Assembly: GCA_038496675.1 (NCBI GenBank)
Contig: CM076671.1
Span: 5,764,296 to 5,828,295, forward strand
Direction: 5' to 3'
Source: Rachycentron canadum
Taxonomy: Eukaryota > Chordata > Actinopteri > Carangiformes > Rachycentridae
Length of the DNA stretch: 64,000 nucleotides
Shown here in pieces: positions 12,929 to 24,232 of the stretch (position 1 is the first letter of the stretch; every line of letters begins with the position of its first letter). Position numbers and translations under genes: made by a program. The notes below the pieces were generated by a model that was not told the origin of the DNA, ran no database searches, and saw only the letters and a program-made list of their open reading frames with translations.

Positions 12929-13716
12929 TCAAGAGCATTAAGCACAGATAGAAAATAGGAGTTGATTTTGCTCTCACTGCCTGTAACAGTCAGACAAAAG
13001 GAAGGGGTGTGTGTAAACTTACTCAAACCTTTGTGTATGTAATTGTGTTGTAATCTGAAGTGAAATTGCCTAAATTATTCCATAACTGTCTAATGTAATT
13101 TAACTTTTCAGTATTTTTATTCAGATGCAGAAAAAAGCCCATGAGGAAATTTAGTAATAACATTTAATTTAATGAGAATGAATAAATAAAACAGGGAGAC
13201 ATGATTTCTGTCTCTCTGTCTTCTGCTTTAATGGTCTGCTTTTAAGTACTTGATTCCTTTAGTTTATTAACTCTGCAGGGGACAGCTGAAATAGGAATTT
13301 GGAGGTTTTCTCTATTTTACTTACTTTACCCAAAAAATTCAGATAAATCAAGCTCCTCCTTTTATTCACCCCTCACTCCTAATAATTTGTGTACGGTCCC
13401 TAAGTGGGTGGGATGTTGAAAATTGAAAGAGCAAGAATAAGAGACACCTTTAGAGTCACCTTTCATAATGTGGGCAAGAAATGCGACTTCACCATTTTTT
13501 AGAACAACTTTTATTCTATTGTGTTATGTCTTGTGCACACACATGCAGTGCACTTGTGCTTGCGGTGTTGTGGGTGTTTTCAGGTTGTGTTGGGGGCTTG
13601 GAGGTACTTACCATGTTGTCATGAATGTCTGGCCATGAAGAAACTGATCACTTTAACAAGAAAGGCTCCCTCCTCCTCCTCCTCATCCTCAGGGTTTATA
13701 AAGCTCAGGGCACTGT

Positions 13717-13724
13717 AGTGTGTG

Positions 13725-13760
<36 letters not shown>

Positions 13761-13770
13761 TGTGTATGTG
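13717..13770. repeat. Interrupted (GT)n microsatellite
   Basis: GT units broken by TTTG and TATG steps. It produces the VCVCV stretch in the open frame that crosses it. Confidence 0.95.
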
Positions 13771-16394
13771 CCTGTGCTCATGCGTTACACGCCATCAAGT
13801 GTGGCGTGGTCTGCACAAGAGGCGGAGACAACAAAAGCAGGATGTGATACAGCAGGACTCCACTTCCTCATTGAGGTCCATTGAAAGCAGCATAGTGCAG
13901 AGAGCGCCACCCCTCGGTGAATGTGCCTCACAGCGGTGGCGAGCTGGTAAAATTCCATTCACATAGATAAGGAGCACACAAGTGTAGACAGGCTGCAGTG
14001 AAATTATTTGATAAGATCCAAGGAGCCTTATAAGTGTTTTCAGGAATTCCACCCATGTGTGTGGCTGGAGAAACAAAAGGCAGGGAGCACACAGTATGTC
14101 GACTGGTCAAAGAAGTGTTCCTTTTTCTTTTTTGTGTCTTACATATGTTCACTGAAGGCTCAGCTGGACCCCACCCATCTCAATAGACACACATGCATCG
14201 AGGCAACACACAGTTTGAGATGGGGGACGCTCCTGTGGCTGAAAGGTCACAGGTTCAGTCCACAAAATCCACTTATCTAAGACAACAACACACACCTGCA
14301 AGAAACCATCACTGGTATATCTTGAAACCCCAACGTCGCACACACACCATATATGCCGACAGAAAACTCCTCAAGCCAGCGCACTTGTGTTTGGAGAGAA
14401 CAGTTAGACATTAACTCTGCTAAAAGCCTCCTGGAAGCTTTAACCTCCATTTGGGGTTTTAAAAGCTGCTGCTTGAAGACTTGGGAGCCAGGAGCTATTA
14501 TACAAAGAGACGCCGTATCAGCTTTCCCTCAGGGCCTCCACCGATATTTGCCCCAGCTGCACGAATCTTGAAAGCAAATTTTTAATATAAGGTTAAGAGG
14601 GTGATGTCATACTGTTGGTTACATAATGGCACCCTGCTCATCTATTTATGTCATGGAGGTAACTGTGTGTGAATAATACCATATATAATTTGAAAGGGGT
14701 CTACTCTGAAATTTGGTGCTGTTACTAAATGTGCTTCAGTGAATTAAAAGATCATTTTGATATGAAACTTTCTAGTCCAGTTTATGTCTTATTTAAGTCT
14801 ACAAAGGAAGCCAGCTCTCCATTTACAGTCAGTGGAATCTTGCCAAAGGGACATTTGTACAGATTGTAAACTGGACTTCAACTTTTTGTCCATTGGCAAA
14901 AGCTTTGAAAACACCTGGGCAGATTTTGATGTATTTTAGATCCTTAAGAACTTAAAGAACTTAAGATTTTAAGGCCCCAAATCGATTAATGTCAATGAAA
15001 TCATTGTTTGCAGATCAGATCTGTTCAACCTTGTTGTTGTGCACTAGGTTCAACTTGGTGAACTTTGACCCCCCCCCCCTCCCCAAACTGCACCCTTGAC
15101 TACTCCTAAGCAATCTTGACAGTGCTGACTTTTGAGGGAGTGCAGAGCTTAGAAAGCTTATGTAGTAGTATAACATATTTCTATAGACAGAAATAAATAC
15201 CATGTATGGTTACTCATATTAGTCACATTATTTAACTAAATAATTCCTTCATCCTCCAATTCCTTCCACTGGCACATTAATAGATGTGACAGCATCTCTT
15301 GGCATCATACATTTGGGAAATAAGGGAAGAAAATTACCACAGTTTCTTTCCTTTAAACACAGCACTGTAATATAAAACATCAGCCACATACAGTTAGCTG
15401 CATTCCAACTTGTCCAACTATCCATGTGGTTACATGCAGAGAAGTGAGTTGTACTGGACCAGCAAAAGCCAAGGAAGAAGAAAACTCAAAGGTTCCTCCC
15501 TAATGTTCCTGGAATGCACCACGTTTTGTGATATTTTACCAAGTCACAGTACAGCAGGAGATGGCCCGGCCCCACACATGGTGTTATAACTTACCCCAGT
15601 GATGTACCTTCCTCACATTTGAACAAGCTACATCATGTACATTTTTTTACATAAACCCGCAAGGCCTGCGATGTTCTTGCAGAAGTTTGAATTGGTGCCA
15701 TTTGTAGTTCACACAATGTGACAATTTTGTGTACAAGTTGGGGAACTGTTGCTCAAAAATTCTGTAAATAGTGCAACAGCCATGTCTTCCCTATTGGCTC
15801 TGAGGGCATAATAACAACTACCTGCAAACGAATCTTCCCACTGTAGTGGTTTTAATTCACAGAAACATTTCTTACTGTAGTTTCAAAACCATGAATTATC
15901 CTCCACACTCATTCATCTTCTTCCTTCACAACATATAATTGCACCACAGCTGGAAGGCTTGTCTCATCTTGTTGTGAAATACCTTCCACTTTTGAATCCT
16001 TGTTTATGGCTGTTGTGCTGTGGAATGTAAGTCTCTGCACGTAGACCCCAAACATCCAGCCCCATCACACGACCACGACAATCCAGACAAAAGTGAAGTA
16101 TGGTCATAATCAGAACCTGAAAAGCCTAATGCACACATCTAAATACTTACACAGAGGATTAAAATCCTGCAAAACCACAGCACAACTGCACAGCCTGCTT
16201 ATTACTTAGATACAATTTCTTGATGTTCACATTTATTTATATTTTTAAATTAATCTCCTTTATTTAAAAATGAATCTAAATAACTTGAATAAAAACAAAA
16301 GTCTAATAAAGTAGAAGAGCTCCAACAAGGCCAGTCAAATAACATAGACCAGACTTTAGAGAAAAATCATTAAAATTCATATTAAATGATCTGG

Positions 16395-16500
16395 ATCTGG
16401 TCGGAAAATGATTGGTGAAGCCCAGGCTTCATTGCTCCACCAAGTTTGGTGCAAATCGGTTCAATACAGTTGCTGACAAATGCACATTTAGTGCTTTTGC
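16395..16500 (+). repeat. Possible LINE 3'-end-derived repeat
   Basis: The phrases 'ctggatctgg' and 'ccaccaagtttggtgcaaat' followed by 'gctgacaaa' resemble the 3' tails of fish LINE elements, where a 'tttggtgaaaatcggt'-type sequence is followed by a 'gctgacaaacaaa' run. Only a partial, degenerate match is visible. It lies directly upstream of the inferred tceanc 5' exon. Confidence 0.35.
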
Positions 16501-16624
16501 TGGAGGCTGATCGCAAACTAACCCAATGCGACCATGGTCACGTTGATGGGTCTGATTCTGTGAGGCTGCACCACCATCTAGAGGTGGTTTCAGGTCATTT
16601 CTCTGGTTTGAAGACAGATTCAAC

Positions 16625-16699
16625 ATGGCTGCTCCCATGAAGACGTTTTTTAGGGATTGCTGTATGTGTGGAGAAGCTGCAAACCATGAAGAATCTCAG
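16625..16699 (+). other. tceanc: Inferred tceanc 5' exon carrying an upstream ORF
   Basis: A consensus donor ('ctcag|gtaaat') ends a segment at 16699, and an acceptor ('tctctgtag') lies at 16845, five bases before the tceanc ATG. Joining them gives a short leader. From the ATG at 16625 an upstream ORF of 27 codons (25 here, 2 after the splice) ends in a TGA that overlaps the main ATG as ATGA. The 16625 start of this entry marks the upstream ATG, not a mapped transcription start. Use of the exon is inferred from splice signals only. Confidence 0.5.
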
Positions 16700-16850
16700 G
16701 TAAATCAACACAAACATATAGAAAAGAACATTTGTTATGTGTTGCATACTGCTAGAGCATCAGGATGTTGCTTTTGCAGTCAGTGACAAAAGCCTGTATT
16801 GTATCTTTTTCTAATTATAATCTCAACTATTAAATCTCTCTGTAGACACC

Positions 16851-17870
16851 ATGAATACCAAAGAAATAGTTCACAGTTGCCTGCAGATAGAGAAATTCAC
16901 TGCAGACAGAGACTATGGGAACATCTTGACCCTCCTTGCTGACCTGGATAAGTCTCGGGTCACAGCAGAGCAGCTGGAAACAACAGATGTTGTCAAAGTT
17001 CTTTATAGGGTCCTGAAAACCTGCTCGGATGATGGTGTGAAGAAGAAAGTCAAGGGCCTGTTGTCCAAGTGGAAGAGACAATACAGCAAAGATCCACAAG
17101 GCGTGAAATGCACAGAGGACAGCAAAGAGCCTGAGCTTTCTGGCATGGTTTCTTCCTCACATCAGGCCGGCGATGGAGGAGTTTTCAAGCAGGGGGACTC
17201 CCACTCTGGTTCAACACTGACATGTGTCCATGCTGTGGAGAGTGTGATGGAAGAAGCATCATCCACAGTGGAAAAAGATGGCGTCCAGGCGCTTACATCC
17301 ACTGCAAAGAGCACATCTGCATCTTCTGATTTCCCAGCTATAAGAAACAAATGTGTTCAGCTCCTCCTCACAGCCCTCTGCCCTGAACATCCTGATCAGG
17401 ACAGGGCTACACATCTGGCTGGAGACATCGAACAGCATATCCATGACCTCCACAAATCCAATCAAGTCAAATACAAAACCTGTGTGAGGAGCAAGGTGGC
17501 CAACCTGAGGAATCCTAAAAATGGTCACCTACGTCAGGGCCTGCTGAGCGGCTCCCTGACGCCTGGGGCCTTCGCCCAGATGTCAGCAGAGGAGATGGCC
17601 AGCTCAGACCTCCGCCAGCTCAGAGAGGAGTACTCCTCCCGGTGTGTGAGCGAGAGGCAGTTGCCTCAAGGGATAGAAGGGACGCAGACGCAGAAGATTC
17701 GCTGCAAAAGATGTGGAGGATCGAACTGTAAGGTGTCGCAGGTGTCCAGGGGTGCCCTTTTCTTGCCTGCGTGGGTGAGGCAGGGTGGCCCTGATGAGGA
17801 CGCAATGACTTTTGTGACCTGCAGCGGGTGTGGCCAACAGTGGTACCACAGTGGCTGGGTCTGTCTCTAA
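16851..17870 (+). CDS. tceanc: Tceanc, TFIIS-like transcription elongation factor paralogue
   Basis: A 339-residue protein in one coding exon with the three TFIIS regions in order. Residues about 1-80 are an LW/TFIIS N-terminal helical domain (ends LLSKWKRQY). A low-complexity linker covers about 85-160. Residues about 162-272 are the TFIIS central domain; VKYKTCVRSKVANLRNPKN and MSAEEMAS are signature matches. The C-terminus is a zinc-ribbon-like module with C285, C288, C324 and C327. In TFIIS the ribbon reaches the RNA polymerase II active site through an acidic RSADE hairpin. Here the acidic pair survives (D315-E316), but about ten extra residues (FLPAWVRQGG) replace the RSA part, so cleavage-stimulating activity is doubtful. 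The last residues (QWYHSGWVCL) are also unlike TFIIS. Identity rests on domain order plus the neighbouring rab9a, gpm6b and gemin8. The start is supported by a splice acceptor at 16845. Function of this paralogue is poorly known. Confidence 0.9.
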   Translation: MNTKEIVHSCLQIEKFTADRDYGNILTLLADLDKSRVTAEQLETTDVVKVLYRVLKTCSDDGVKKKVKGLLSKWKRQYSKDPQGVKCTEDSKEPELSGMVSSSHQAGDGGVFKQGDSHSGSTLTCVHAVESVMEEASSTVEKDGVQALTSTAKSTSASSDFPAIRNKCVQLLLTALCPEHPDQDRATHLAGDIEQHIHDLHKSNQVKYKTCVRSKVANLRNPKNGHLRQGLLSGSLTPGAFAQMSAEEMASSDLRQLREEYSSRCVSERQLPQGIEGTQTQKIRCKRCGGSNCKVSQVSRGALFLPAWVRQGGPDEDAMTFVTCSGCGQQWYHSGWVCL

Positions 17871-18079
17871 CTCCAAACCATCAATTCACAACTCTCTTTT
17901 CTCTTGTTTGGACCATAAATTGACAGTTGTCATCATCTTAGCTGTTTTGTTGTGTTGTGTGAAAGTAGGATTTCCCGTTCATACCACAGCTGAGCTATTT
18001 CTTTAACAGCTTGAGAAATCTTTACAACCTTTGTAAAGTTGGAGGTTGAGCCATTTCTAAATGGCAAACGATTTTAGAA

Positions 18080-18085
18080 AATAAA
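18080..18085 (+). other. tceanc: Candidate tceanc poly(A) signal
   Basis: AATAAA about 210 bases after the tceanc stop, followed by a T/G-richer stretch. A second AATAAA lies near 18639. The choice is by proximity only. Confidence 0.4.
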
Positions 18086-18214
18086 AAGATGTAGAAAGTC
18101 TTTCTTGCAGTGTGGTAAATATTTTCTTTCAACACTGAACCATGAGGAAAGGTGAGAGGAATGCAGAGTGGAAACAGAGGACAGGGCATTCTTGCAAGAT
18201 GAAGTTTAAACAAC

Positions 18215-18241
18215 TTTAAACCACAAGTAATGTGGTTTAAA
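18215..18241. repeat. 11-bp inverted repeat with 5-base loop
   Basis: TTTAAACCACA and its exact reverse complement are separated by AGTAA, with a T-run a little downstream. It may fold in the tceanc 3' transcript; no role is known. Confidence 0.7.
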
Positions 18242-19789
18242 CAAGACATTTTAAGGATTTATCTGTTTTTTTTTGCATGACAGAAGGTGGAATTTGAAAG
18301 CCCAAAATGGCAATTTACCTTTGAACTGGCGCCAGAAAAGCCAAGTCACTGCCTGTTGCAGATGCAAACTGAAACCACTACTTTTCAAGAAGTAGCTCTC
18401 GTCATCATCTCCCCCCTAAATCATTTCCTGTGTCCTCTACTCTTTCAAATTGCCCGTCAGTTTATCTTTCCTTATAGTAGCTGCTTTTCCTGACTTTTTT
18501 CTGGTTGGGGATCATGTAAAGCCACTAAGGTTAACCTCTACCCTCATTATGTATAATTTTCTGCATCTTTAGGAAAGAAAGTGTATTCTGTTGCACTTAT
18601 TGCAAGTTATTCTGACTATGAATGCTGGGTAAATTCATTAATAAAGTAAGAAAAAAAGAAAGAAAACATGCCCCCGGCCTCCTACAATATCCCATTCATT
18701 TGGAGCAAACTGAATCCAGTGGATGAGACATGTGACCTTAGAAAACGGTGAGCATGTGAGTTAGTAATCTGCCCTCTTGAGCCTCTGGGGTGGATATCCC
18801 CCTGGTGCTCCACTCTAAAGTCAGTCGACGTGGCACAATGACTCATTTACACAAAATCCTGCCGTCACATCCAGGCACCTTCACTGTGCAGTTTCTGTTC
18901 TGCCCTATCTGTCACTTCTCTGGTGCTGTTTCTGATTTGTAAGATTTTATTTGCCTCTAGGAAACTAACATACATGCAGTGTTCATGAGTTACACCATAT
19001 AAAAAGAATAGTGAGTTGTGTTTAAATGTGATATGTATGTGAGTCCATCCTTCTTAGTAAAACCACTCATTTCTGCACTGACAGTGAGTGATGGTGGTCA
19101 ACTTTTGTATCCAGCCTCAGCTGGCTTGTCCAAAGATAAGATCCCCTGTCATGACCCCCAGCCCCCGTCATGGTCAGTCGCATGGTTTCAAATATGGAGC
19201 TGCAGTATCTTGTCAGTCAGATACAGCAGCAATGTGGCTGTTTGGTGTCACAACTCTGTGTTGTGTATCCTTCCAGATGCTCCCTATCTTCTGGTTGTCA
19301 TGCTGGGTGAAGGATTTCACCCTTTCAGTCATGGTTGCCTGTCAAATCAATGCTCTGTAGTAAATCCCCCTTCTCTCCCTCACACATAAATACAAAGGAT
19401 AGTTTTTATTAATCAAGTTATATGGTTTGGGGCCATTTTAATAGGCTGTCAAAACCCACAGATACACATCTTGGTGAGAATATCCTGTATTTCAAACAAA
19501 AAAGCCGAAAATTTCAGAAAAAGTAACAAAAATATTTGATGGTAATATGGTAATATGTTTATCTTCCCTAATACATAGTCCCAAGTCAGTCATAGTTATT
19601 TAGGAAACGTTGGGAAAGTCCCAACTGCTTTAACCCACTGACCTTCTTACTCTATTGTATAACTTCATAAATTTCCCAAGTTTTAAAATGGTTTCTGAAA
19701 TGTCTGCAGTCTCACATGTGCAATATAAGTGAGACAAAGAAACTATTTTTCCACAAAGATGAAACATACACTACAATGTGGACACAGTG

Positions 19790-19970
19790 ACCGCATCCAG
19801 GAAGGCGCATGATGAAGGAGGCGTGACACTCCGGGTCATATGAGCGTCACCAGCGGCTCCGGGGCCAGAGAGCAGCGGGGACACCGGAGCGCCGTGTCAC
19901 CGGGGAACAGCAGAGCCGTGCCGGGATGGACCAGGGGACTTTAACCAGACAGCGAACACCGTACTGACAG
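19790..19970 (+). promoter_or_regulatory. rab9a: CpG-rich rab9a promoter and non-coding exon 1
   Basis: A sharp rise in G+C and CpG stands out from AT-rich flanks, with runs such as 'cagcggctccggggccag'. It ends in a donor, 'ctgacag|gtatgt', at 19970/19971. The next acceptors on this strand lead through a 39-base exon to the rab9a coding exon, so this is most likely the first, untranslated exon with its CpG-island promoter. No TATA box is evident. The exact start of transcription cannot be read. Confidence 0.65.
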
Positions 19971-20510
19971 GTATGTTAACTATAGTTTCAGAGGCAAAAA
20001 CACACGACTTCGTGTTGTTTTAATCGGTAAGTAATGTCATTAGTGTGCAGCTGCTGGCGCGTCCATTTTCCTGCCGATAATACTGCTTCCATTATCGGAC
20101 CAACTCGCTTCTTGCCAGTTTTCCTGCAACATGTCGGCAGCGACTAGACAGCGGAGCAGAGGTCAGTGCAGGAGCGTGCATATGAAAGTGTTTGTCAGTT
20201 GTAAACAGATAAACACTTGTTGAAAAGGTGAATTTATGCGAAGTGAAACCGGAGAGGTTAACTCCCGGCTCTGCTCCTGTTGTGTGTGTGATGTTGTATC
20301 CTCTGCTGTCATTTCTCTTTCCTGCAAATCTACTTAAATGCCATAATGTTGTTGAAGAAGAATAACATCAACCGCACCCTGGATTGGCTGCTTACATAAC
20401 AAAATGACTGAATTATGATGCAATTATTGTTAGAGTGTATTTGTGTTATTACCCTGCTGATTTAACCTGATGTCTCCACCTCTGAATTTAGAAAACACAC
20501 ATTAAAATAA

Positions 20511-20574
20511 ACATACATACATATACATATGTATGTATGTATATATATGTGTATGTATGTGTGTATATATGTAT
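20511..20574. repeat. ATAC/TATG tetranucleotide repeat with internal palindrome
   Basis: ACAT/ATAC units switch to TATG/TATA units around 20525-20530, so the two halves are largely self-complementary and could extrude as a cruciform. Confidence 0.85.
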
Positions 20575-20690
20575 TTAGGTCTCAATAGAGGAAATATGAA
20601 TGTATTTATTGGAAATAATCCAAAAGGCAGCCTCTTCTACAAATGGGAGCCTTCTGCTGAATGAAGCACATGACTATTGTGTGTGAGACC

Positions 20691-20720
20691 GTGTGTTTGT
20701 GTGTGTGTGTGTGTGTGTGT
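20691..20720. repeat. (GT)n microsatellite in rab9a intron 1
   Basis: GT units with one TTT interruption, read directly. Confidence 0.9.
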
Positions 20721-21654
20721 CTCTCTCCAATCATTCCTGCCTCTGTATTGCAATGCCTGTTAAATTATTAATAACATAAGGGTTTCTCCTGAGGAATGTC
20801 TGTATCTAAAAGCCTCAGGACAAGCACATCCTCATTGGCCAATGTTGGCCCATAATTGGGCTGAAAATGTGCATTGCTGCCCATTCATGTGACAGTCCAG
20901 CCTAGATGCCCCCGTCCCAGACCACAGAGTTTAACTCTTGGCTTCGTTCGTGTCTTTGAACTCTGTAGCTCAACTTTTCCGAACAAGCGGCAGATTTACT
21001 CATTGATGTGTTTTGTAACACACAAGCTGGAGAGGGATGTAATGGCATTCAGATTCAAATATGGAAGTTCAACTTTAACTTTAAAAAAATCATCTTGAAA
21101 TTGCATAATTCTTGAAACCTCACCAGTGGTTCTGCAGGACTGAAATATTTTTCAGTGTTGTTTCGGTGTGGTCTTGGATAACGCAGAGAGAAATCTAAGG
21201 AAAAGTAAGATTATTGTTATCAGGGAATTGTGAAATTTTGTGAATACCCAGTATGACATCTTGAATTGCTTGTTTGAAAAGCATCATCTTCACATTTGAG
21301 GAGCTGAAAGCAGCAAATCTTTGTTTTAAACATTTAGAACATACCTATTATCTTTCATGCATGTCTGCATGTCCTCAGTCGCACTCATGGCATCATGACA
21401 GCCAGTGATGGACCAGTGCTCCATCTTTAAACCCACTCCTTAAGATTTGCCACTTACATCAGCGAGCTTGGGTCTGGCTGTAGGTGGGCTTATTGCCATG
21501 AGCCTAAACTGGGCTGCAAATGTGTGGTTCAGGATTAAACTCACTGAAATCCCCACTAGTCGCCTTGTAGCAGCTGAGCCTGCGAGTGGGTGAACACTTT
21601 TGGCCACTTTGATGACCTGTTTAGTTAAATACCTTCCCTCTGTGTCTCCTACAG

Positions 21655-21693
21655 ACTGCTGACTGACAAAATGACCTGTGTGCAGATATAAAG
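21655..21693 (+). other. rab9a: Inferred rab9a non-coding exon 2 with a 6-codon uORF
   Basis: Acceptor 'ctcctacag' ends at 21654 and donor 'aaag|gtgaga' starts at 21694, giving a 39-base exon. It holds a complete minimal ORF at 21671-21691 (ATG, five codons, TAA) ahead of the main start. Such a uORF could lower translation of Rab9a. The exon is inferred from splice signals. Confidence 0.5.
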
Positions 21694-22366
21694 GTGAGAA
21701 AGAGTTAGTTTTTTAAAATCTGCTTTCTGTCGTTGAGTTGCATTGCTTGTGGACGACTCACTAGTCCCATGATCAGTGTCCATGTGATGTGCTGCTGATT
21801 GTTTTATGCATAACATGCTTGACACAGTGTAGGAGGTCCATTAGTTATGTAGTGTAATGAGGGGGCAGTGGCTATTTAATAGGATTAGTTGGCTGGCTTT
21901 AATCAGTTCTCCTCACTGACAGCGTGAGGAAACATGTTAAGTTAGCATCTTACAGGAAAGTGAAAGTTGATTAACCTGCAGCTTTTTCTTATCTCAAGAA
22001 CAACTTTATCTATGAGGCCAAAGGTGAAAGGTCAATGATCAAAATGACTCCAAATGCTCATAAATATATATAAAGGGACAGATGCTCATCACTATTTGAT
22101 TTTGATTTTGAACAATAGTTTGAATAATAGTTTTCTGTTGATCAACTAATACATTCTGATAATCTCATCGGCTTTATTCTTATTATCTCCACTGGATGGC
22201 ACCACCACTCCCTCCTCCTCCTCAGTGTTGTCCATCATGGTTAATGAGTTAATGTAAGGTTTTCGTGCTCCAGAGGTGAAATTACTTTCTCCTCCTCCAC
22301 CAATTATTTTGGTGTCTATAAATTCTCCTGCAGAGAAGAACTGGCCTGAACCAGCTCACTGCAACC

Positions 22367-22972
22367 ATGATGTCCAAGTCAGCTCTCCTGAAGGTGATCC
22401 TCCTGGGTGACGGCGGTGTTGGTAAATCGTCGCTCATGAACCGTTACGTCACCAATAAGTTTGACTCGCACCTCTTTCACACTATTGGTGTGGAGTTCCT
22501 CAACAAGGAGCTGGAGGTGGATGGGCAGCATGTCACCCTGCAGATCTGGGACACGGCGGGTCAGGAGCGCTTCCGCAGCCTCCGCACACCTTTCTACAGA
22601 GGCTCAGACTGTTGCCTGCTCACATTCAGCTTGGACGACGGACAGAGCTTCCACAACCTGGACAACTGGAAGAAGGAGTTTGCTTATTATGCTGATGTTA
22701 AGGACCCTGACAACTTCCCCTTTGTGGTTCTGGGCAACAAACTGGATGTCCCTGAACGTCAGGTGTCAGGGGAGGATGTGAGACAGTGGTGTCACAAGAA
22801 CGGTGGACACCCGTACTTTGAGACAAGCGCCAAGGATGCCACAAATGTAGCATCGGCCTTTGAGGAGGCAGTGCGCCGTATCCTGGCATTGGATGACAAA
22901 GCAGATCACCTCATCCACACCAACACGGTGAACTTAGAGAAAAAGACTCACCCTGAACCCACCTGCTGCTGA
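22367..22972 (+). CDS. rab9a: Rab9a, late-endosome Rab GTPase
   Basis: A 201-residue small GTPase, the usual Rab9 length, in one coding exon. All nucleotide-binding elements are present: P-loop GDGGVGKS (14-21), switch I T39 in FHTIGVEF, WDTAGQERF (61-69) with catalytic Q66, NKLD (124-127) and ETSAK (152-156). The tail ends in CC for double geranylgeranylation and membrane anchoring. Rab9 directs late endosome to trans-Golgi transport, including mannose-6-phosphate receptor recycling. Residues such as ATNV after ETSAKD and the DHLI/TVNL tail favour Rab9a over Rab9b, and the neighbouring genes agree. The ATG follows a splice acceptor ('ctcctgcag') at 22333. The family start motif (SK..LLKVILLGDGG) follows at once, so the start is secure; a second ATG is the next codon. 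Confidence 0.97.
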   Translation: MMSKSALLKVILLGDGGVGKSSLMNRYVTNKFDSHLFHTIGVEFLNKELEVDGQHVTLQIWDTAGQERFRSLRTPFYRGSDCCLLTFSLDDGQSFHNLDNWKKEFAYYADVKDPDNFPFVVLGNKLDVPERQVSGEDVRQWCHKNGGHPYFETSAKDATNVASAFEEAVRRILALDDKADHLIHTNTVNLEKKTHPEPTCC

Positions 22973-23243
22973 GCTGAGTAGAAATGTCTCAGCAGCAGCT
23001 CTTAATGTTTGTTATTGTGGTGTGTGATTCTACAAAAAGAGCAACTGGTGTTTACTGAACACTTTTTGACAGAGTGCCCTTGTCTCAGACCAGGATCAAC
23101 AATTTTAAGCCAGTGTTGATATATTTTAAACCAGAACTGACAGTGTTCAGCATCTGTGTAAAAATGCTGGACTGAAAACTTTCCTGGAGCAGCCTATATT
23201 TGGCCCCTTTTGGAGACATAATTAAGAATTAATTAAGAATTCA

Positions 23244-23270
23244 TAAAAAAAAAACAAAACAAAACAAAAC
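23244..23270. repeat. A-rich (AAAAC)n repeat
   Basis: A short A run followed by four AAAAC units, read directly, in the presumed rab9a 3' UTR. Confidence 0.85.
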
Positions 23271-23668
23271 ATTTGATAAAATCACATTTTGAAATGACGT
23301 CTTAGATTTTATAGATTAACTTATGGTTAGTGACAAACCTCAGTGATCACCCCATGGCACTTTTGACAAATTTAAGAAGGTTTAAATACACAACACACTA
23401 ACCTTTGTCCTTTGTTTGAAGTGAACAGAACATGCTTTCTGACAAAAGTTAAACTACGTCACCCGTAGAGTAGTAACTTCTCTAAACACAGTATTCCCAT
23501 CACTGTCAGCATGAGAGAGGCTTAATGTCAACAACAGTTTTTGACGTCACTGATACATCTGTGGTCACACATTTGAACCCACACATGGAGAAATCCTCAG
23601 ATTATTTCCTGCCTCTATGAGTAAAGAATACTGTAATTTAGCTCTGGTTGTCCTTAAACAACCCAATA

Positions 23669-23689
23669 ACACACACACACACACACACA
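23669..23689. repeat. (AC)n microsatellite
   Basis: About ten AC units, read directly. Confidence 0.9.
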
Positions 23690-24226
23690 GAATTTGAAAT
23701 ATCAGATTTGAACCATGATTTTTATAGACAAAGTACAAAACAACTCAAGTTAAGTGCTTTAAAGTTTTACTGTTTGCATAAAATTGTCACATTTAATTAA
23801 ATAGATCATATAATCAGATATGAAGGTACCTAAAGTCTATGTGTCTGTGTTCAATGTAAATTATTGAATCGCATGAGCAATAGTTGTTATTTCTTTTCTG
23901 TTGGAGTAACAGATCTTTTGTTTATTGGTGATTCAGGATGACATTGGTGCTTCTCTAAACAAGAACATATATTTTTAGTAGTTATTTTTATATATATTGG
24001 TGCAAATTATTGATCACTATCCCCCCTCACTATGAAAAGTAGAGCACACTGCTGTATGATCTCTATTAGCACTGCTTTGTTCAAGCAAGTGTAATTGAAG
24101 AATATGTTTATTAAAGTTTTCATTGGAAGAGCAGTACCGAGTTTGTCCACAAGGCCGCAGCCATGTATCAAAAGTTGGAGAGATGTTTCCATCATAAATG
24201 TGATTCATGAGCTACAGAGACAGAAT

Positions 24227-24232
24227 AATAAA
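24227..24232 (+). other. rab9a: Candidate rab9a poly(A) signal
   Basis: AATAAA about 1.25 kb after the rab9a stop. Another lies at 24494-24499. Which one is used cannot be decided here. Confidence 0.3.

Larger units (their letters stand above)
11240..16394. other. Non-coding region between Tc1 element and tceanc
   Basis: I see no recognisable exon. It contains two dinucleotide microsatellites and a run of about 11 C at 15069-15079. Near 14215-14260 a phrase 'caggttcagtcc' resembles a Pol III B box, but no A box or SINE body could be defined. Open frames here are short and unsupported. Confidence 0.6.
17871..19789. other. tceanc 3' region and rab9a upstream DNA
   Basis: No further coding exon is recognised. 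It holds a candidate tceanc poly(A) signal and a small hairpin, both listed, then AT-rich sequence up to the CpG-rich rab9a promoter. Confidence 0.6.

Noticed and set aside
14215..14260. tRNA-like B-box phrase suggesting a SINE
   Set aside because: No matching A box, no cloverleaf and no tail could be found, so neither a tRNA gene nor a SINE is supported.
22461..22781. 106-codon plus frame inside rab9a
   Set aside because: Shadow frame of the rab9a CDS; all conserved motifs are in the other frame.
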